From Paenibacillus sp. W2I17 (lineage in GTDB: Bacteria; Bacillota; Bacilli; Paenibacillales; Paenibacillaceae), in NCBI RefSeq assembly GCF_030815985.1, contig NZ_JAUSXM010000001.1, positions 6,076,001-6,140,000 of the forward strand: DNA of 64,000 bases. Direction: 5' to 3'. The translations under genes were made by a program, and so were the position numbers. Shown here one piece after another: positions 41,065 through 50,649 of this stretch. Position 1 is the stretch's first letter; the number at the start of each line of letters is the position of its first letter. The notes below the pieces were generated by a model. It worked only from the letters and a program-made list of their open reading frames with translations, was not told the DNA's origin and searched no databases.

Positions 41065-42024
41065 ATGACCAGAGAACATATCCCATCTGCTCAGGCTGCC
41101 ACATGGAGCGGTATTGCCGGTAATATGGGACTTGCGGTGATCAAAGCGGGAGTCGGTTATATGGCAAACAGCAAATCATTGCTCGCTGACGGCTTGTATT
41201 CTGCTTCTGAAGCTGGTTCTGCCCTGGCTGGTCTCTTTCCCTCCAAGTCTGTACGCGATAAGAGCAAGGCTCGCAGGGGACGGTATAAAGAACATTCACG
41301 TGTTGCTAGACCCGGAATCTCAGTATTGTTATCTGTGCTGATTCTCATGGGTGGATTGCAGCTTGCCATCTCCGCATTAGGCAGTCTCTCCGGAAGTGAA
41401 CCGGAAGCACCCGGCAAGTCGGTACTTTTGGTGGCTGTTGCAGCTTTGGCTGTGAAAGAAGCAATTTTTCAATTTCAGTACAGATATTTCCGTAAACGAA
41501 ACCAGTCTCAGGCGCTGGCCTATGCACAGCAACATCGCCGTGCACTCTATTGTTCGCTCACCGTGTTAATCGGCATTATAGGATCGATGGCTGGTGAAGA
41601 GATGGGTATGAGCATGCTGCTCTACCTGGACCCCACGGCTGCGTTGATTGCTTCCTGTTTTGTGCTTCACAAGGGTTACCGAATGATTGTGGACACAGTC
41701 TATGGCTCACTCGTTCAGGAACTGGAGCAGGAAGAAGCGTCAGATTTCAAAGAGACCGTACAGCGGGTATATGGCATCATTACCATTGAGCATTTGGTTG
41801 CACGTGAACAGGAACATGACGTTACGATTGAGCTGGTCATTAGTGTGAATCCAAGAATCTCAATACTGGAAGCACAGGAGATTGCTAATCGGGCCAAGAC
41901 ACTACTGCTAACCCGTTTCAGTCATGTGAAAGAAGTACAGATTCAAGCGATACCTTATGATCCAGGCTATCCTTATAAATCCAATCATGAACTGCCCGAT
42001 CACGAAGCGACATTAATTCAGTAG
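41065..42024 (+). CDS. Cation diffusion facilitator (CDF)-like protein with altered metal site
   Basis: The 319-aa protein has the CDF layout: about six membrane helices and a C-terminal cytoplasmic ferredoxin-like domain (about residues 220-305, HLVAREQEHDVTIELVISV). CDF pumps export Zn, Mn or Fe in exchange for protons, using two Asp/His pairs in helices 2 and 5. Here helix 2 reads LLADGLYSASEAG (Tyr45 and Glu49 at the ligand positions) and helix 5 reads AQQHRRALYCS (Gln156 and Ala160), so the usual ligands are replaced. Function may differ from classic transport. ATG behind AAGGGGG. Confidence 0.75.
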   Translation: MTREHIPSAQAATWSGIAGNMGLAVIKAGVGYMANSKSLLADGLYSASEAGSALAGLFPSKSVRDKSKARRGRYKEHSRVARPGISVLLSVLILMGGLQLAISALGSLSGSEPEAPGKSVLLVAVAALAVKEAIFQFQYRYFRKRNQSQALAYAQQHRRALYCSLTVLIGIIGSMAGEEMGMSMLLYLDPTAALIASCFVLHKGYRMIVDTVYGSLVQELEQEEASDFKETVQRVYGIITIEHLVAREQEHDVTIELVISVNPRISILEAQEIANRAKTLLLTRFSHVKEVQIQAIPYDPGYPYKSNHELPDHEATLIQ

Positions 42025-42064
42025 TGAAGCGCGGGTCCAGTAGATCAGGAAAGGAGCGTTATCA

Positions 42065-44473
42065 TTGCTTTATTCGCAATACCGGTGGAATACACCGAAT
42101 ATCGATCTGGAGGCGGCTGCGGGACTCTCGCAGGCGCTTTCCGTTTCACCCCTTGTTGGACGTTTGCTTGTGAGTCGAGGAGTGCACAATGAGAAGGAGG
42201 CCGAACGTTTTTTGCATCCTGATCTGAATCAGATGCATGATCCTTATCTGTTACTCGGCATGAATGAAGCTGTGCCACGAATCAAGCTGGCATTGGAGCG
42301 GGAAGAACATATTTTGATCTACGGGGATTATGACGCTGATGGCGTATCCAGCACATCGCTCATGATCCATTTGATGCGTCATCTTGGGGCTTCGTACGAT
42401 ATATATATCCCTCATCGCTCGAATGAAGGGTATGGATTGCACAACCATGCGTTGGATTGGGCCCATCAACAGGGCGTTTCATTGATAATTACCGTGGACA
42501 CCGGAATCAGTGCTGTTGAACAGATTGCCTATGCGGCAACGCTGGGCATCGAAGTCATTGTGACAGATCACCATGAGCCGCCTGAAATTTTGCCCGAAGC
42601 CTTTACACTTATTAATCCAAAACTTCCAGGATGCCCGTATCCTTTTAAAGGTTTGGCAGGAGCAGGAGTAGCCTTGAAGCTCGCTCAGGCATTAATCGGG
42701 GAAGTGCCCGGTGAATGGATGGAGATTGCCGCCATCGGTACCGTTGCCGATCTGATGCCTTTGGAAGGGGAGAACCGGGTTATCGTCAGTTATGGAATAG
42801 AATCGATGCGTGGTTCACGTCTTCCTGGTGTAAGTGCATTGCTGGAAATCAGTGGTGTGGATCAGAGTCAAGTGACCTCGATTAATATTGCCTTCGCCAT
42901 GGCACCACGTATTAATGCCAGTGGACGTTTGGACCATGCAGGACGAGCGGTGTCGCTGCTCACAACTGAGAATCTGGATGAAGCTCATACGCTAGCCGGT
43001 CAGCTTGATCTATTGAATCGGGAACGGCAGCAAGTTGTAGAGGGCATATTACAAGAAGCAACGGCACAGTTGGAACAAAAGATACAGCTTCGTTCTGGAT
43101 CCGTTCCAGATGTAATCGTATTGGCTGGGGAGGGCTGGAACGTCGGAGTGGTTGGTATCGTGGCTTCCAAATTGCTGGAGCGTTATTACCGACCTACACT
43201 TATCCTTGGCATCGATCCAGAGAGCGGTGTCTGCAAGGGCTCTGCGCGCTCCATTGAGGGCTTGGATATCTATGAGGCACTCACAGTCAATAAACACACT
43301 ATGGACCATTACGGGGGACACCCTGCTGCAGCAGGTATGACCTTGCATCGGGATCAGCTGGAAGAACTTGAGGCTGGTTTGAATAAGTTTGCTGCATCTG
43401 TATTAACTGAAGAGGACTTTGTACCTCAACGTCTTGCGGATGATGAATGCAGAATCAGTGATGTTCCACTGAAAGTGATCCAGGAGATCGACAGGTTGCA
43501 GCCTTTTGGAATGAGCAATCCTTCGCCACGGTTTGTATTGAGAAGTGTGACTGTGAAGGAAACCAGAACAATGGGACGAGAGAAACGACATCTTAAACTG
43601 GTTCTGGAACAGGATGGTCAGCAACTGGAAACCGTTGCTTTTGGCAAGGGAGCGTTAGCAGAGTTTCTTCTCCCAGGTTCCGTTATTGATGTGATGGGAG
43701 AACTGTCCATCAATGAATGGAATGGGATGAGAAAACCTCAACTGATGCTTCAGGACATTCATGTTCCTCAGGTCCAAGTATTTGATTTGCGCGGTAATGC
43801 CGAGCCATTAAATGCGATGAAACATTTCTTGAGCTCACTTGAGGTGCATCTGCGATATAAATCTGGTTCTGTTGGTGCTATTGTTCGGAAAGAAACAGAT
43901 GTTTCCGAGGGAAATTCATTGTATGAACCTTGCCTTTGGGTATATGATAGAAGGGTCGGGTTATTTCCGTGTAATGCTGCTGCACAGCATTATGGACAGG
44001 AACAAGTCCGGACGTTATTTGTGTTTGATACGCCGGAAACCCCGGAACAACTTGATGCCATGCTGGCTTTGTTCAGTGGAGCTGAGAATATCATCCTTCT
44101 GCACGGATCAGGCAACCGCCGAGATCGCCTTCAGATGCCTTCCAGAGAACTCTTTAAGCGTATTTATATGCAGGTGTTGAAATGGAAAGCTGAACCCGTG
44201 GAGGAACAAGAGATTACTCCTGTGCTCAGTCGTCAGTGTGGTTGTTCGCCGCGCATGATTACGATGATGTTGGATGTATTCGAAGAGTTATCCTTCATTA
44301 CCCGTGATAACGGCAAAATTGCGTTTGTGGATAACCCGCCTAAGCGTGAACTAACCGCTTCACGTCACTATCAGGCGCTCGAAAATATGGCCGAGATAGA
44401 ACAGGTGATGCTGGATGCAGCCACACCGCAACTGACACAATGGATGATATCCCGGATGAAGGGCGTATCTTAG
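42065..44473 (+). CDS. recJ: Single-stranded-DNA-specific exonuclease RecJ
   Basis: RecJ is a 5'-3' single-strand exonuclease in recombination and mismatch repair. DHH-family motifs are visible: YGDYDADGVSS (motif I), VTVDTGISA, VTDHHEPPE (motif III, the DHH) and the DHHA1 motif GGHPAAAGMT. It has an OB fold after about residue 450 and an extra C-terminal region of about 230 aa, as in other Bacilli. At 802 aa it is full length. TTG start behind AAAGGAGC. Confidence 0.94.
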   Translation: MLYSQYRWNTPNIDLEAAAGLSQALSVSPLVGRLLVSRGVHNEKEAERFLHPDLNQMHDPYLLLGMNEAVPRIKLALEREEHILIYGDYDADGVSSTSLMIHLMRHLGASYDIYIPHRSNEGYGLHNHALDWAHQQGVSLIITVDTGISAVEQIAYAATLGIEVIVTDHHEPPEILPEAFTLINPKLPGCPYPFKGLAGAGVALKLAQALIGEVPGEWMEIAAIGTVADLMPLEGENRVIVSYGIESMRGSRLPGVSALLEISGVDQSQVTSINIAFAMAPRINASGRLDHAGRAVSLLTTENLDEAHTLAGQLDLLNRERQQVVEGILQEATAQLEQKIQLRSGSVPDVIVLAGEGWNVGVVGIVASKLLERYYRPTLILGIDPESGVCKGSARSIEGLDIYEALTVNKHTMDHYGGHPAAAGMTLHRDQLEELEAGLNKFAASVLTEEDFVPQRLADDECRISDVPLKVIQEIDRLQPFGMSNPSPRFVLRSVTVKETRTMGREKRHLKLVLEQDGQQLETVAFGKGALAEFLLPGSVIDVMGELSINEWNGMRKPQLMLQDIHVPQVQVFDLRGNAEPLNAMKHFLSSLEVHLRYKSGSVGAIVRKETDVSEGNSLYEPCLWVYDRRVGLFPCNAAAQHYGQEQVRTLFVFDTPETPEQLDAMLALFSGAENIILLHGSGNRRDRLQMPSRELFKRIYMQVLKWKAEPVEEQEITPVLSRQCGCSPRMITMMLDVFEELSFITRDNGKIAFVDNPPKRELTASRHYQALENMAEIEQVMLDAATPQLTQWMISRMKGVS

Positions 44474-44510
44474 ATGGAAGTTTGTGTATTTATTTTAGGA
44501 GGAGATTATT

Positions 44511-45026
44511 TTGGATTTTAAAGATTATATTCGTGTCATTCCTGACTTTCCACAACCGGGAATCAGCTTTAAGGACATTACAACATTGTTGAAGGATGGA
44601 GAAATGTACCGCAATGCGATCAATGAACTGAAAGTGATGGTTTCTGATCTCAAGATTGACGTTATTGCTGGACCTGAAGCACGTGGTTTCGTTGTGGGCG
44701 CCCCTCTGGCATATGCTCTTGGTGTCGGTTTTGCTCCGATTCGCAAAAGTGGAAAACTGCCTGGAGAGACGATCGAAGTTGGTTATGATCTCGAGTATGG
44801 CAAGGATACACTCGCGATGCACACAGATGCGATTGAAAAAGGTCAAAATGTCCTGATCGCAGATGATCTGCTCGCAACGGGTGGAACGATTGCAACTTCC
44901 ATCAACTTGATTGAACAATTGGGTGGGAACGTTGTCGGAGCTGCCTTCCTGATCGAACTGTCTGATCTGAATGGTCGTGCTAAATTGCCAGAGAAAATCG
45001 ATGTATTCACATTGATGAACTACTAA
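44511..45026 (+). CDS. apt: Adenine phosphoribosyltransferase
   Basis: Apt salvages adenine to AMP using PRPP. The 171-aa sequence carries the PRPP loop [13 protein letters not shown] and the family segments [13 protein letters not shown] and [17 protein letters not shown] start ([14 protein letters not shown]) directly behind AGGAGGAG. The order recJ-apt-rel is that of B. subtilis, here interrupted by an inverted uracil permease gene. Confidence 0.96.
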   Translation: MDFKDYIRVIPDFPQPGISFKDITTLLKDGEMYRNAINELKVMVSDLKIDVIAGPEARGFVVGAPLAYALGVGFAPIRKSGKLPGETIEVGYDLEYGKDTLAMHTDAIEKGQNVLIADDLLATGGTIATSINLIEQLGGNVVGAAFLIELSDLNGRAKLPEKIDVFTLMNY

Positions 45027-45115
45027 GTTTAAAATCTCCACTTGGAGTGTTGTGATTAAAACCTGAATTGCTTTTCCCTTTTCCCGGGAAATAATATACA
45101 GCATTAATGATTGCG

Positions 45116-45166
45116 AAAAAAGCCTGTTCTTTCCATCCGTTAGGGTTGGAAAGAACAGGCTTTTTG
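45116..45166. terminator. Bidirectional terminator between apt and the uracil permease gene
   Basis: A 15-bp perfect stem AGCCTGTTCTTTCCA (45121-45135) with TGGAAAGAACAGGCT (45147-45161), flanked by A run on the left and T run on the right, so it works on both strands. Confidence 0.93.
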
Positions 45167-45184
45167 ATGTCTATACGATGTGAA

Positions 45185-46501
45185 TTAATCGGGCGTTTTT
45201 TCAGTGATAGGCTGTTTTTGCGAATCGTCATTTAACCAACCCAGTACTTCAAACAGTTTGAACAACAAGCTCATCAGGATTCCGACGATGGTTGCCAGTG
45301 CCATCCCTTTCAGATGAATACCGTAGAAGGTAACTTCTGTACCACTTAGTCCGATGACCAGTACAAGTGTAGTAAGCAGCAGATTGGTCGGTTTGGCAAA
45401 ATCAACTTTCTGTTCAACCAGAATACGCAGACCGGATGCTGCAATAACTCCGAACAGAAGCAGGGATACCCCACCCATAACAGGCACAGGAATGTTGGCT
45501 ACAAGCGCCGAGAATGTTCCTGAGAAGGAGAGTACGATTGCAATAACCGCTGCACCACCAATGACATATGTGGAGTATACGCGAGTCAGTGCCATAACAC
45601 CGATGTTCTCACCATAGGTTGTATTGGGAGTAGATCCTACAAACCCGGAAAGAATGGTGGATACGCCGTTACCAAGCAGGGAACGATGAAGCCCAGGGTC
45701 TTTCGAGAGATCCTTGCCTACAATGCTGCTCGTTACAAGCAAATGTCCAATATGTTCTACAATAACCACGAGTGCTACAGGTAGAATGGTGAAGACAACA
45801 GACCAGTCAAATGTAGGAGTGGTTACGGTTGGCAGTGAGAGAAAATCAGCGTTTCCAATAGCCTGTTTATCAACCAGACCCATAGAATAGCCAAGGATAT
45901 AACCAACTACGATACCGATTAGAATATGAATGATTTTGGGGAATCCACGGAACGTTACGGCTCCAATGACAGTGATACCGAGTGTGGCCATGGATAAAAT
46001 AATGGGTTTGGCCTGCGGCACCCAGTTGGGATTAGCAACAGGATCAGAATTAATCAATCCGGCCATTTGCGCTGCAACAGGTACAAGCTCCAGACCGATC
46101 AGAGCAACGATGGCACCCATAACTGCTGGTGGGAATACAACGTTGATCCATCCTGTCCCGGCATATTTAATAATTAAAGCCACCAGGCAGAAAACAAGTC
46201 CAGTTATAATAAAAGCTCCAAGTGCCATGGAATAACCGTTCTCTGGATGTGTTTTCAATACTGAAGTGACAGGAGCAATAAAGGCAAAACTGGACCCAAG
46301 GTATGCGGGGATCTTTCCTTTACACATCAGTATGTACAACAGTGTTCCAATCCCGTTCATCAGCAGGATCATACTTGGATCAACACCGAACAGGTTTGGT
46401 ACAAGCACCGTACTGCCAAACATGGCGAACAAATGCTGAAGGCTAAGCAGTGAACCTGAGCCAAGTGGCATCTTTTGATTAACCTGAATTTCGCGTTGCA
46501 A
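45185..46501 (-). CDS. uraA: Uracil permease, NCS2/UraA family
   Basis: A uracil:proton symporter with about fourteen membrane segments. Family motifs include FGSTVLVPNLFGVDPSM, VEHIGHLLVTSSIVGKDL (the conserved Glu-His substrate site) and GSTPNTTYGENIGVMALT. TTG 46501 lies 10 nt after AAGGAG on its strand; GTG 46528 is an earlier option without a site. Length is 438 aa. In B. subtilis the relative pyrP lies in the pyr operon; here it stands alone, between apt and rel. Confidence 0.9.
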   Translation of the reverse strand: MQREIQVNQKMPLGSGSLLSLQHLFAMFGSTVLVPNLFGVDPSMILLMNGIGTLLYILMCKGKIPAYLGSSFAFIAPVTSVLKTHPENGYSMALGAFIITGLVFCLVALIIKYAGTGWINVVFPPAVMGAIVALIGLELVPVAAQMAGLINSDPVANPNWVPQAKPIILSMATLGITVIGAVTFRGFPKIIHILIGIVVGYILGYSMGLVDKQAIGNADFLSLPTVTTPTFDWSVVFTILPVALVVIVEHIGHLLVTSSIVGKDLSKDPGLHRSLLGNGVSTILSGFVGSTPNTTYGENIGVMALTRVYSTYVIGGAAVIAIVLSFSGTFSALVANIPVPVMGGVSLLLFGVIAASGLRILVEQKVDFAKPTNLLLTTLVLVIGLSGTEVTFYGIHLKGMALATIVGILMSLLFKLFEVLGWLNDDSQKQPITEKTPD

Positions 46502-46539
46502 TGAATTCCATCTCCTTTTCCGAAACACAAACTTTCAAT

Positions 46540-46568
46540 AGATTACAGAGTTTCTCTTAATTAATCAA
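46540..46568 (-). promoter_or_regulatory. Candidate promoter of the uracil permease gene
   Basis: On the minus strand TTGATT (46568-46563), a 17-bp spacer and TAATCT (46545-46540). The gap 46529-46875 holds this, plus leader hairpins before rel; no purine riboswitch core was found. Confidence 0.4.
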
Positions 46569-46810
46569 TAACATTTTTGATGTAGCAGAGCGATGGAATT
46601 AATATTTTCATGAATTTTCCTTCTATTTCAGCAAATAACGGCAATAATACATAAGAAAATAAGAAATACATCCAATCCCCTGTGGGTCATAGGGAAACGG
46701 GTTAGAAGTAATTCAAATCACCAATATAAAAATTGGATAAGCGCTCTTATTCGTCAGCAGTTGACGGGAAACGGGCGAAGCGTCATAATTATAGGAAATT
46801 ACTTTTACGG

Positions 46811-46842
46811 GGAACCTGTGTTGCAGCACTGTCACGGGTTCC
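46811..46842 (+). promoter_or_regulatory. Hairpin in the rel 5' leader
   Basis: GGAACCTGTG (46811-46820) pairs with CACGGGTTCC (46833-46842) over 10 bp around a 12-nt loop. No T run follows, so it is not an intrinsic terminator. It ends 33 nt before the rel start codon. Confidence 0.4.
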
Positions 46843-46875
46843 ATTTGGTATAGAAAGGACACGGAACAGATCAGA

Positions 46876-49053
46876 ATGGGCATAGAGCAATTACTCGAGA
46901 AGGCCGGGGCATATATCAAAGAACCCGATCTGGTGCGCATACGAGAAGCTTACGAATTTGCTGATCAGGCCCACCATGGACAGACGCGAAAATCGGGAGA
47001 ACCGTATATTCTGCATCCGCTTGCGGTTGCCGACATTGTTGTGAATATGCAGATGGACACCATCTCCATAATAGCAGCGCTTCTTCATGATGTAGTAGAG
47101 GATACTACGGTCTCACTTGAAGAGATCCGCAATCATTTCGGCAATACGTGTGCCATGCTTGTTGACGGCTTGACGAAGCTGGAACGTATTCAGTTTCGCT
47201 CCAAGGAAGAACAGCAGAACGAGAACTACCGCAAAATGTTCATCGCCATGGCGCAGGACATCCGTGTCATCGTGATTAAATTGGCTGACCGTCTGCATAA
47301 TATGCGGACACTCAAATTTCAGTCGGAAGAAAGCCAGCGCCGGATTTCATATGAGACGCTGGAAATTTTCTGTCCGATTGCAAACCGTTTGGGTATCTCT
47401 GCAATCAAATGGGAAATGGAGGACATCGCCCTCCGTTATTTGAATCCGCAGCAGTATTACCGAATTGCAAACCTGATGCACAAAAAACGTGCGGAACGTG
47501 AGCAATATATTGATACGGTTATGGATGGAATTACGAACAAGCTCGATGAGATGGGAATTCAGGCAGACCTTTCGGGCCGCCCGAAACATATCTACAGCGT
47601 GTTCAAGAAAATGACCACCAAAAACAAGCAGTTTAACGAAATTTATGATCTGCTTGCCATCCGTATTATTGTGGATAATATCAAGGATTGTTATGCTACC
47701 CTGGGAATTATACACACGCTATGGAAACCGATGCCTGGACGCTTTAAAGACTACATTGCGATGCCGAAGGCGAATATGTATCAATCGCTGCATACAACGG
47801 TAGTTGGTCCCAATGGCGAACCAACGGAAGTACAGATTCGTACATGGGATATGCACCGGACTGCTGAATTTGGTATTGCTGCCCACTGGGCCTACAAAGA
47901 AGGCGCTGCGAACGGAAATCATTTTGAAGATAAGATTACGTTCTTCCGTGAAATTCTTGAACTTCAAAACGAAGCACAGGATGCATCAGAATTCGTAGAG
48001 TCACTCAAAATGGATTTCTTCTCGGATCTGGTATTTGTATTTACGCCAAAAGGAGAAGTCATCGAATTGCCGATTGGCTCTGTTCCTTTGGATTTTGCTT
48101 ATCGAATCCATACGGAGGTTGGTAATCGGACCATTGGTGCCAAAGTAAACGGTCGGATTGTTCCGCTCGATTATCATCTGAAGACAGGTGATATCATCGA
48201 AATTTTGACGTCCAAACATTCTTACGGACCGAGCCAGGACTGGATGAAAATTGCGAAATCTTCTCATGCACGAGCGAAGATCAAGCAATGGTTCAAGAAG
48301 GAACGCCGTGAAGAAAACGTTGAAAAAGGTCGGGAGAGCTGTGAGCGTGAACTGAAACGCATGGGGCTTGATCCTTCTGCGTGGATGACAGATGACAAGT
48401 TGATGGAAGCTGCCAAAAAATATGCGTTTAACGATATTGATGACATGCTTGCGGCTGTTGGATTCGGTGGGATTACTGCTGCACAGATTGTAACCAAAGC
48501 AACCGAAAAACTGCGTAAAGAGCAGGAAGAGTCCAGTTTGCTGGAATTAAATTCCGAGATGCGCGAGCTGAAACCTGCGCCTGAGCGCAGAAATCGACCA
48601 ACCAACGGTATTCGTGTCAAAGGCATCGATAATCTGCTTGTTCGATTCGCACGATGCTGTAATCCTGTACCTGGGGATGACATTATCGGATACGTTACAC
48701 GCGGACGCGGCGTTTCCGTACACCGTAGTGACTGTCCAAATATCCCGACAAGTGCAGACGGAGAAGAAGCAGCACGTGTTATTGAGGTCGAGTGGGAAGA
48801 GAATATCGAAGCGAGTTACAGTGTGGATATAGAGATTACAGGCCATGATCGAAATGGCTTGCTCAACGAGGTACTTCAGGCTGTATCCGAAAGTAAAACC
48901 AATATATCTGCCGTTACAGGACGGACAGATAAAAATAAATTAGCATTGGTGCACGTCACAATTCTGATTCGTAATACGGATCATCTGCAATCCGTTGTTG
49001 AACGGATCAAACGTGTGAAAGATGTCTATTCGGTGCATCGGATTATGCAGTAA
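46876..49053 (+). CDS. rel: Bifunctional (p)ppGpp synthetase/hydrolase, Rel
   Basis: It makes (p)ppGpp on amino-acid starvation and hydrolyses it otherwise. The 725-aa protein has an active HD hydrolase domain (YILHPLAVA, LLHDVVEDT, KLADRLHNMRTL; about residues 45-165), a synthetase domain (RPKHIYSVFKKM, DLLAIRIIV, GRFKDYIAMPKANMYQSLHT; about 235-350), a TGS domain (about 395-455), a zinc-finger-like segment (RFARCCNPVPGDDI) and a C-terminal ACT domain (about 650-725). ATG 46876 begins MGIEQLLEKA. apt, which uses purines, lies upstream, as in B. subtilis. Confidence 0.96.
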   Translation: MGIEQLLEKAGAYIKEPDLVRIREAYEFADQAHHGQTRKSGEPYILHPLAVADIVVNMQMDTISIIAALLHDVVEDTTVSLEEIRNHFGNTCAMLVDGLTKLERIQFRSKEEQQNENYRKMFIAMAQDIRVIVIKLADRLHNMRTLKFQSEESQRRISYETLEIFCPIANRLGISAIKWEMEDIALRYLNPQQYYRIANLMHKKRAEREQYIDTVMDGITNKLDEMGIQADLSGRPKHIYSVFKKMTTKNKQFNEIYDLLAIRIIVDNIKDCYATLGIIHTLWKPMPGRFKDYIAMPKANMYQSLHTTVVGPNGEPTEVQIRTWDMHRTAEFGIAAHWAYKEGAANGNHFEDKITFFREILELQNEAQDASEFVESLKMDFFSDLVFVFTPKGEVIELPIGSVPLDFAYRIHTEVGNRTIGAKVNGRIVPLDYHLKTGDIIEILTSKHSYGPSQDWMKIAKSSHARAKIKQWFKKERREENVEKGRESCERELKRMGLDPSAWMTDDKLMEAAKKYAFNDIDDMLAAVGFGGITAAQIVTKATEKLRKEQEESSLLELNSEMRELKPAPERRNRPTNGIRVKGIDNLLVRFARCCNPVPGDDIIGYVTRGRGVSVHRSDCPNIPTSADGEEAARVIEVEWEENIEASYSVDIEITGHDRNGLLNEVLQAVSESKTNISAVTGRTDKNKLALVHVTILIRNTDHLQSVVERIKRVKDVYSVHRIMQ

Positions 49054-49065
49054 GGAGCCTGTAAG

Positions 49066-49527
49066 ATGAGGGTGCTTGTACAACGCTGTAAAGAGGCTCA
49101 GGTGACCGTGGGAGACGAGCTTACCGGTAAGATCGAATCCGGATTAATGCTGCTCGTAGGCATTACCCATGAGGACACCGAGAAGGATGCCCAGTATCTG
49201 GCTGACAAAGTTAGTGGGTTGCGGATATTTGAGGATGATCAGGAGAAGATGAATCTCAGCCTGCTTGATGTAGGCGGTGCTGTATTGTCTGTTTCCCAGT
49301 TCACCCTGTACGGAGATTGTCGCAAAGGAAAGCGTCCGAGCTTTGCGGCTGCGGCCCGACCTGAAGCGGCGGAACTGTTATATGAAACGTTTAATCAACT
49401 ACTACGCGATAAAGGTATTCAGGTTGAAACCGGGCGTTTCGGAGCGATGATGGATGTAACATTTACCAACTGGGGACCCGTGACTTTGATGCTTGAAAGT
49501 TCGGTTCGTCAGGAACCACGTGCATAA
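49066..49527 (+). CDS. dtd: D-aminoacyl-tRNA deacylase
   Basis: Dtd removes D-amino acids and glycine mischarged on tRNAs. The 153-aa sequence has the active-site motif SQFTLYGD and the Gly-Pro motif in [10 protein letters not shown]. It lies 12 bp after rel, as in B. subtilis (yrvI), and is probably co-transcribed with it. Confidence 0.95.
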   Translation: MRVLVQRCKEAQVTVGDELTGKIESGLMLLVGITHEDTEKDAQYLADKVSGLRIFEDDQEKMNLSLLDVGGAVLSVSQFTLYGDCRKGKRPSFAAAARPEAAELLYETFNQLLRDKGIQVETGRFGAMMDVTFTNWGPVTLMLESSVRQEPRA

Positions 49528-49603
49528 TTTCATTGGGTTCAGGCCATAATAAGGGATAATTCGTTGATGACTATTTGATGATCAAAGGAGTATCCATCCA
49601 ATT

Positions 49604-49771
49604 ATGCGCCAATCTGCGAAAGAAACACGTACCCGTTCAGAACCTTTGTTACTCCCTGGCAACCTGTATGAATCATTGCACCTTGCCCGTTCGGCTGCTG
49701 AATATGTTGCAACGATCTGGGCCCTTCAGGATTCGGACAAAGGGAAGCAGAGTCATCTTCCGCGATCTTGA
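49604..49771 (+). CDS. Possible small protein of 55 residues
   Basis: The frame codes a hydrophilic protein beginning MRQSAKETRTRSEPLLLP with a likely helix (YESLHLARSAAEYVATIWAL). AAAGGAG (49584-49590) lies 13 nt upstream, rather far. A strong terminator follows at 49822. A longer frame (49575-49868) overlaps in another phase but has less protein-like composition. No known family is recognised. Confidence 0.4.
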   Translation: MRQSAKETRTRSEPLLLPGNLYESLHLARSAAEYVATIWALQDSDKGKQSHLPRS

Positions 49772-49821
49772 ATGTTTACACAGGTATATAATTATCCGAT
49801 ATTTGGATTATACAGATTCTG

Positions 49822-49857
49822 AAAAAGTCCTGATTCCTTACCGAATCAGGACTTTTT
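49822..49857. terminator. Bidirectional terminator
   Basis: AAAAAGTCCTGATTC (49822-49836) pairs perfectly with GAATCAGGACTTTTT (49843-49857). It ends the rel-dtd(-small ORF) transcript. Confidence 0.92.
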
Positions 49858-49924
49858 GTCGTGAGTAGATCTTTTTTAATTATTCGTTTGACGACTGCTT
49901 TATAAAATGAAATTATATTGAATT

Positions 49925-49950
49925 GTTATAAATTGCTCTGGTGAGGGTAA
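49925..49950 (+). promoter_or_regulatory. Possible sigma-B-type promoter of the PfpI-family gene
   Basis: GTTATA (49925-49930), 14 bp, GGGTAA (49945-49950) resembles the sigma-B consensus GTTTAA-N12-14-GGGTAT. The B. subtilis relative yfkM (Gsp18) is sigma-B controlled. Whether this organism has sigma-B is unknown. Confidence 0.3.
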
Positions 49951-50038
49951 TAACAAAACGAGGCACAACGAAGTGCCAATGTACTGCAAGACCCGATTTT
50001 ATAAAGAAAGTTCGAACACGGAAAGGAGAACATACGTT

Positions 50039-50545
50039 ATGAGTAAAGTTGCTTTTTTATTGGCGAATGACTTTGAAGATTCGGAGATGCAGGTCCCGTA
50101 TGACGAAGTAAAGAAAGCTGGACATGAAGTGGAGATTATCGGATTAAAAGCCGGTGAGACCCTTAAAGGTAAAGGAGGAAAGGCCTCCTATACCACAGAT
50201 AAGGCGATTGGTGATGCATCCGCTTCAGATTATGATGCAGTCGTGATTCCTGGTGGATCATCCCCTGAGAATTTGCGAACTGATGCGCACATCTTGAAGT
50301 TTGTCACCGAGATCAACAGTGCGAAGAAACCAATTGCTGCGATCTGTCATGGTCCGCAAATTTTGGCTAGTGCCGGTCTGTTGAAAGGCCGCACCATTAC
50401 ATCCTATCCACCACTTAAGGATGACATGGTAAACGCAGGAGCAGAGTTCAAGGATCATGAGGCCGTTGTGGATGGAAACTATATTACATCCCGTACGCCT
50501 GAAGATGAGCCAGCGTTTGTACGTGAACTGCTAAAAGTTATATAA
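50039..50545 (+). CDS. DJ-1/PfpI family protein (general stress protein 18 type)
   Basis: The 168-aa protein has the class I glutamine-amidotransferase-like fold: DFEDSEM near the N-terminus (conserved Glu), VVIPGG at about 68-73, and the nucleophile elbow AAICHGPQ with Cys103-His104. Close relatives are PfpI proteases/deglycases and B. subtilis YfkM, a general stress protein. AAAGGAGA lies before ATG 50039; a start at 49973 would add a poorly conserved extension. It is likely a cytosolic protein-repair or stress enzyme; the actual substrate cannot be told. Confidence 0.85.
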   Translation: MSKVAFLLANDFEDSEMQVPYDEVKKAGHEVEIIGLKAGETLKGKGGKASYTTDKAIGDASASDYDAVVIPGGSSPENLRTDAHILKFVTEINSAKKPIAAICHGPQILASAGLLKGRTITSYPPLKDDMVNAGAEFKDHEAVVDGNYITSRTPEDEPAFVRELLKVI

Positions 50546-50649
50546 CTTCAGCTAGTGCAACTGACATATATTGATGTATCTTAACTATGTTACATCGTGG
50601 GGTTACGAAACTTCACGTTGCATTTCATTCCGAAAAAGGAGGGTTTGAC

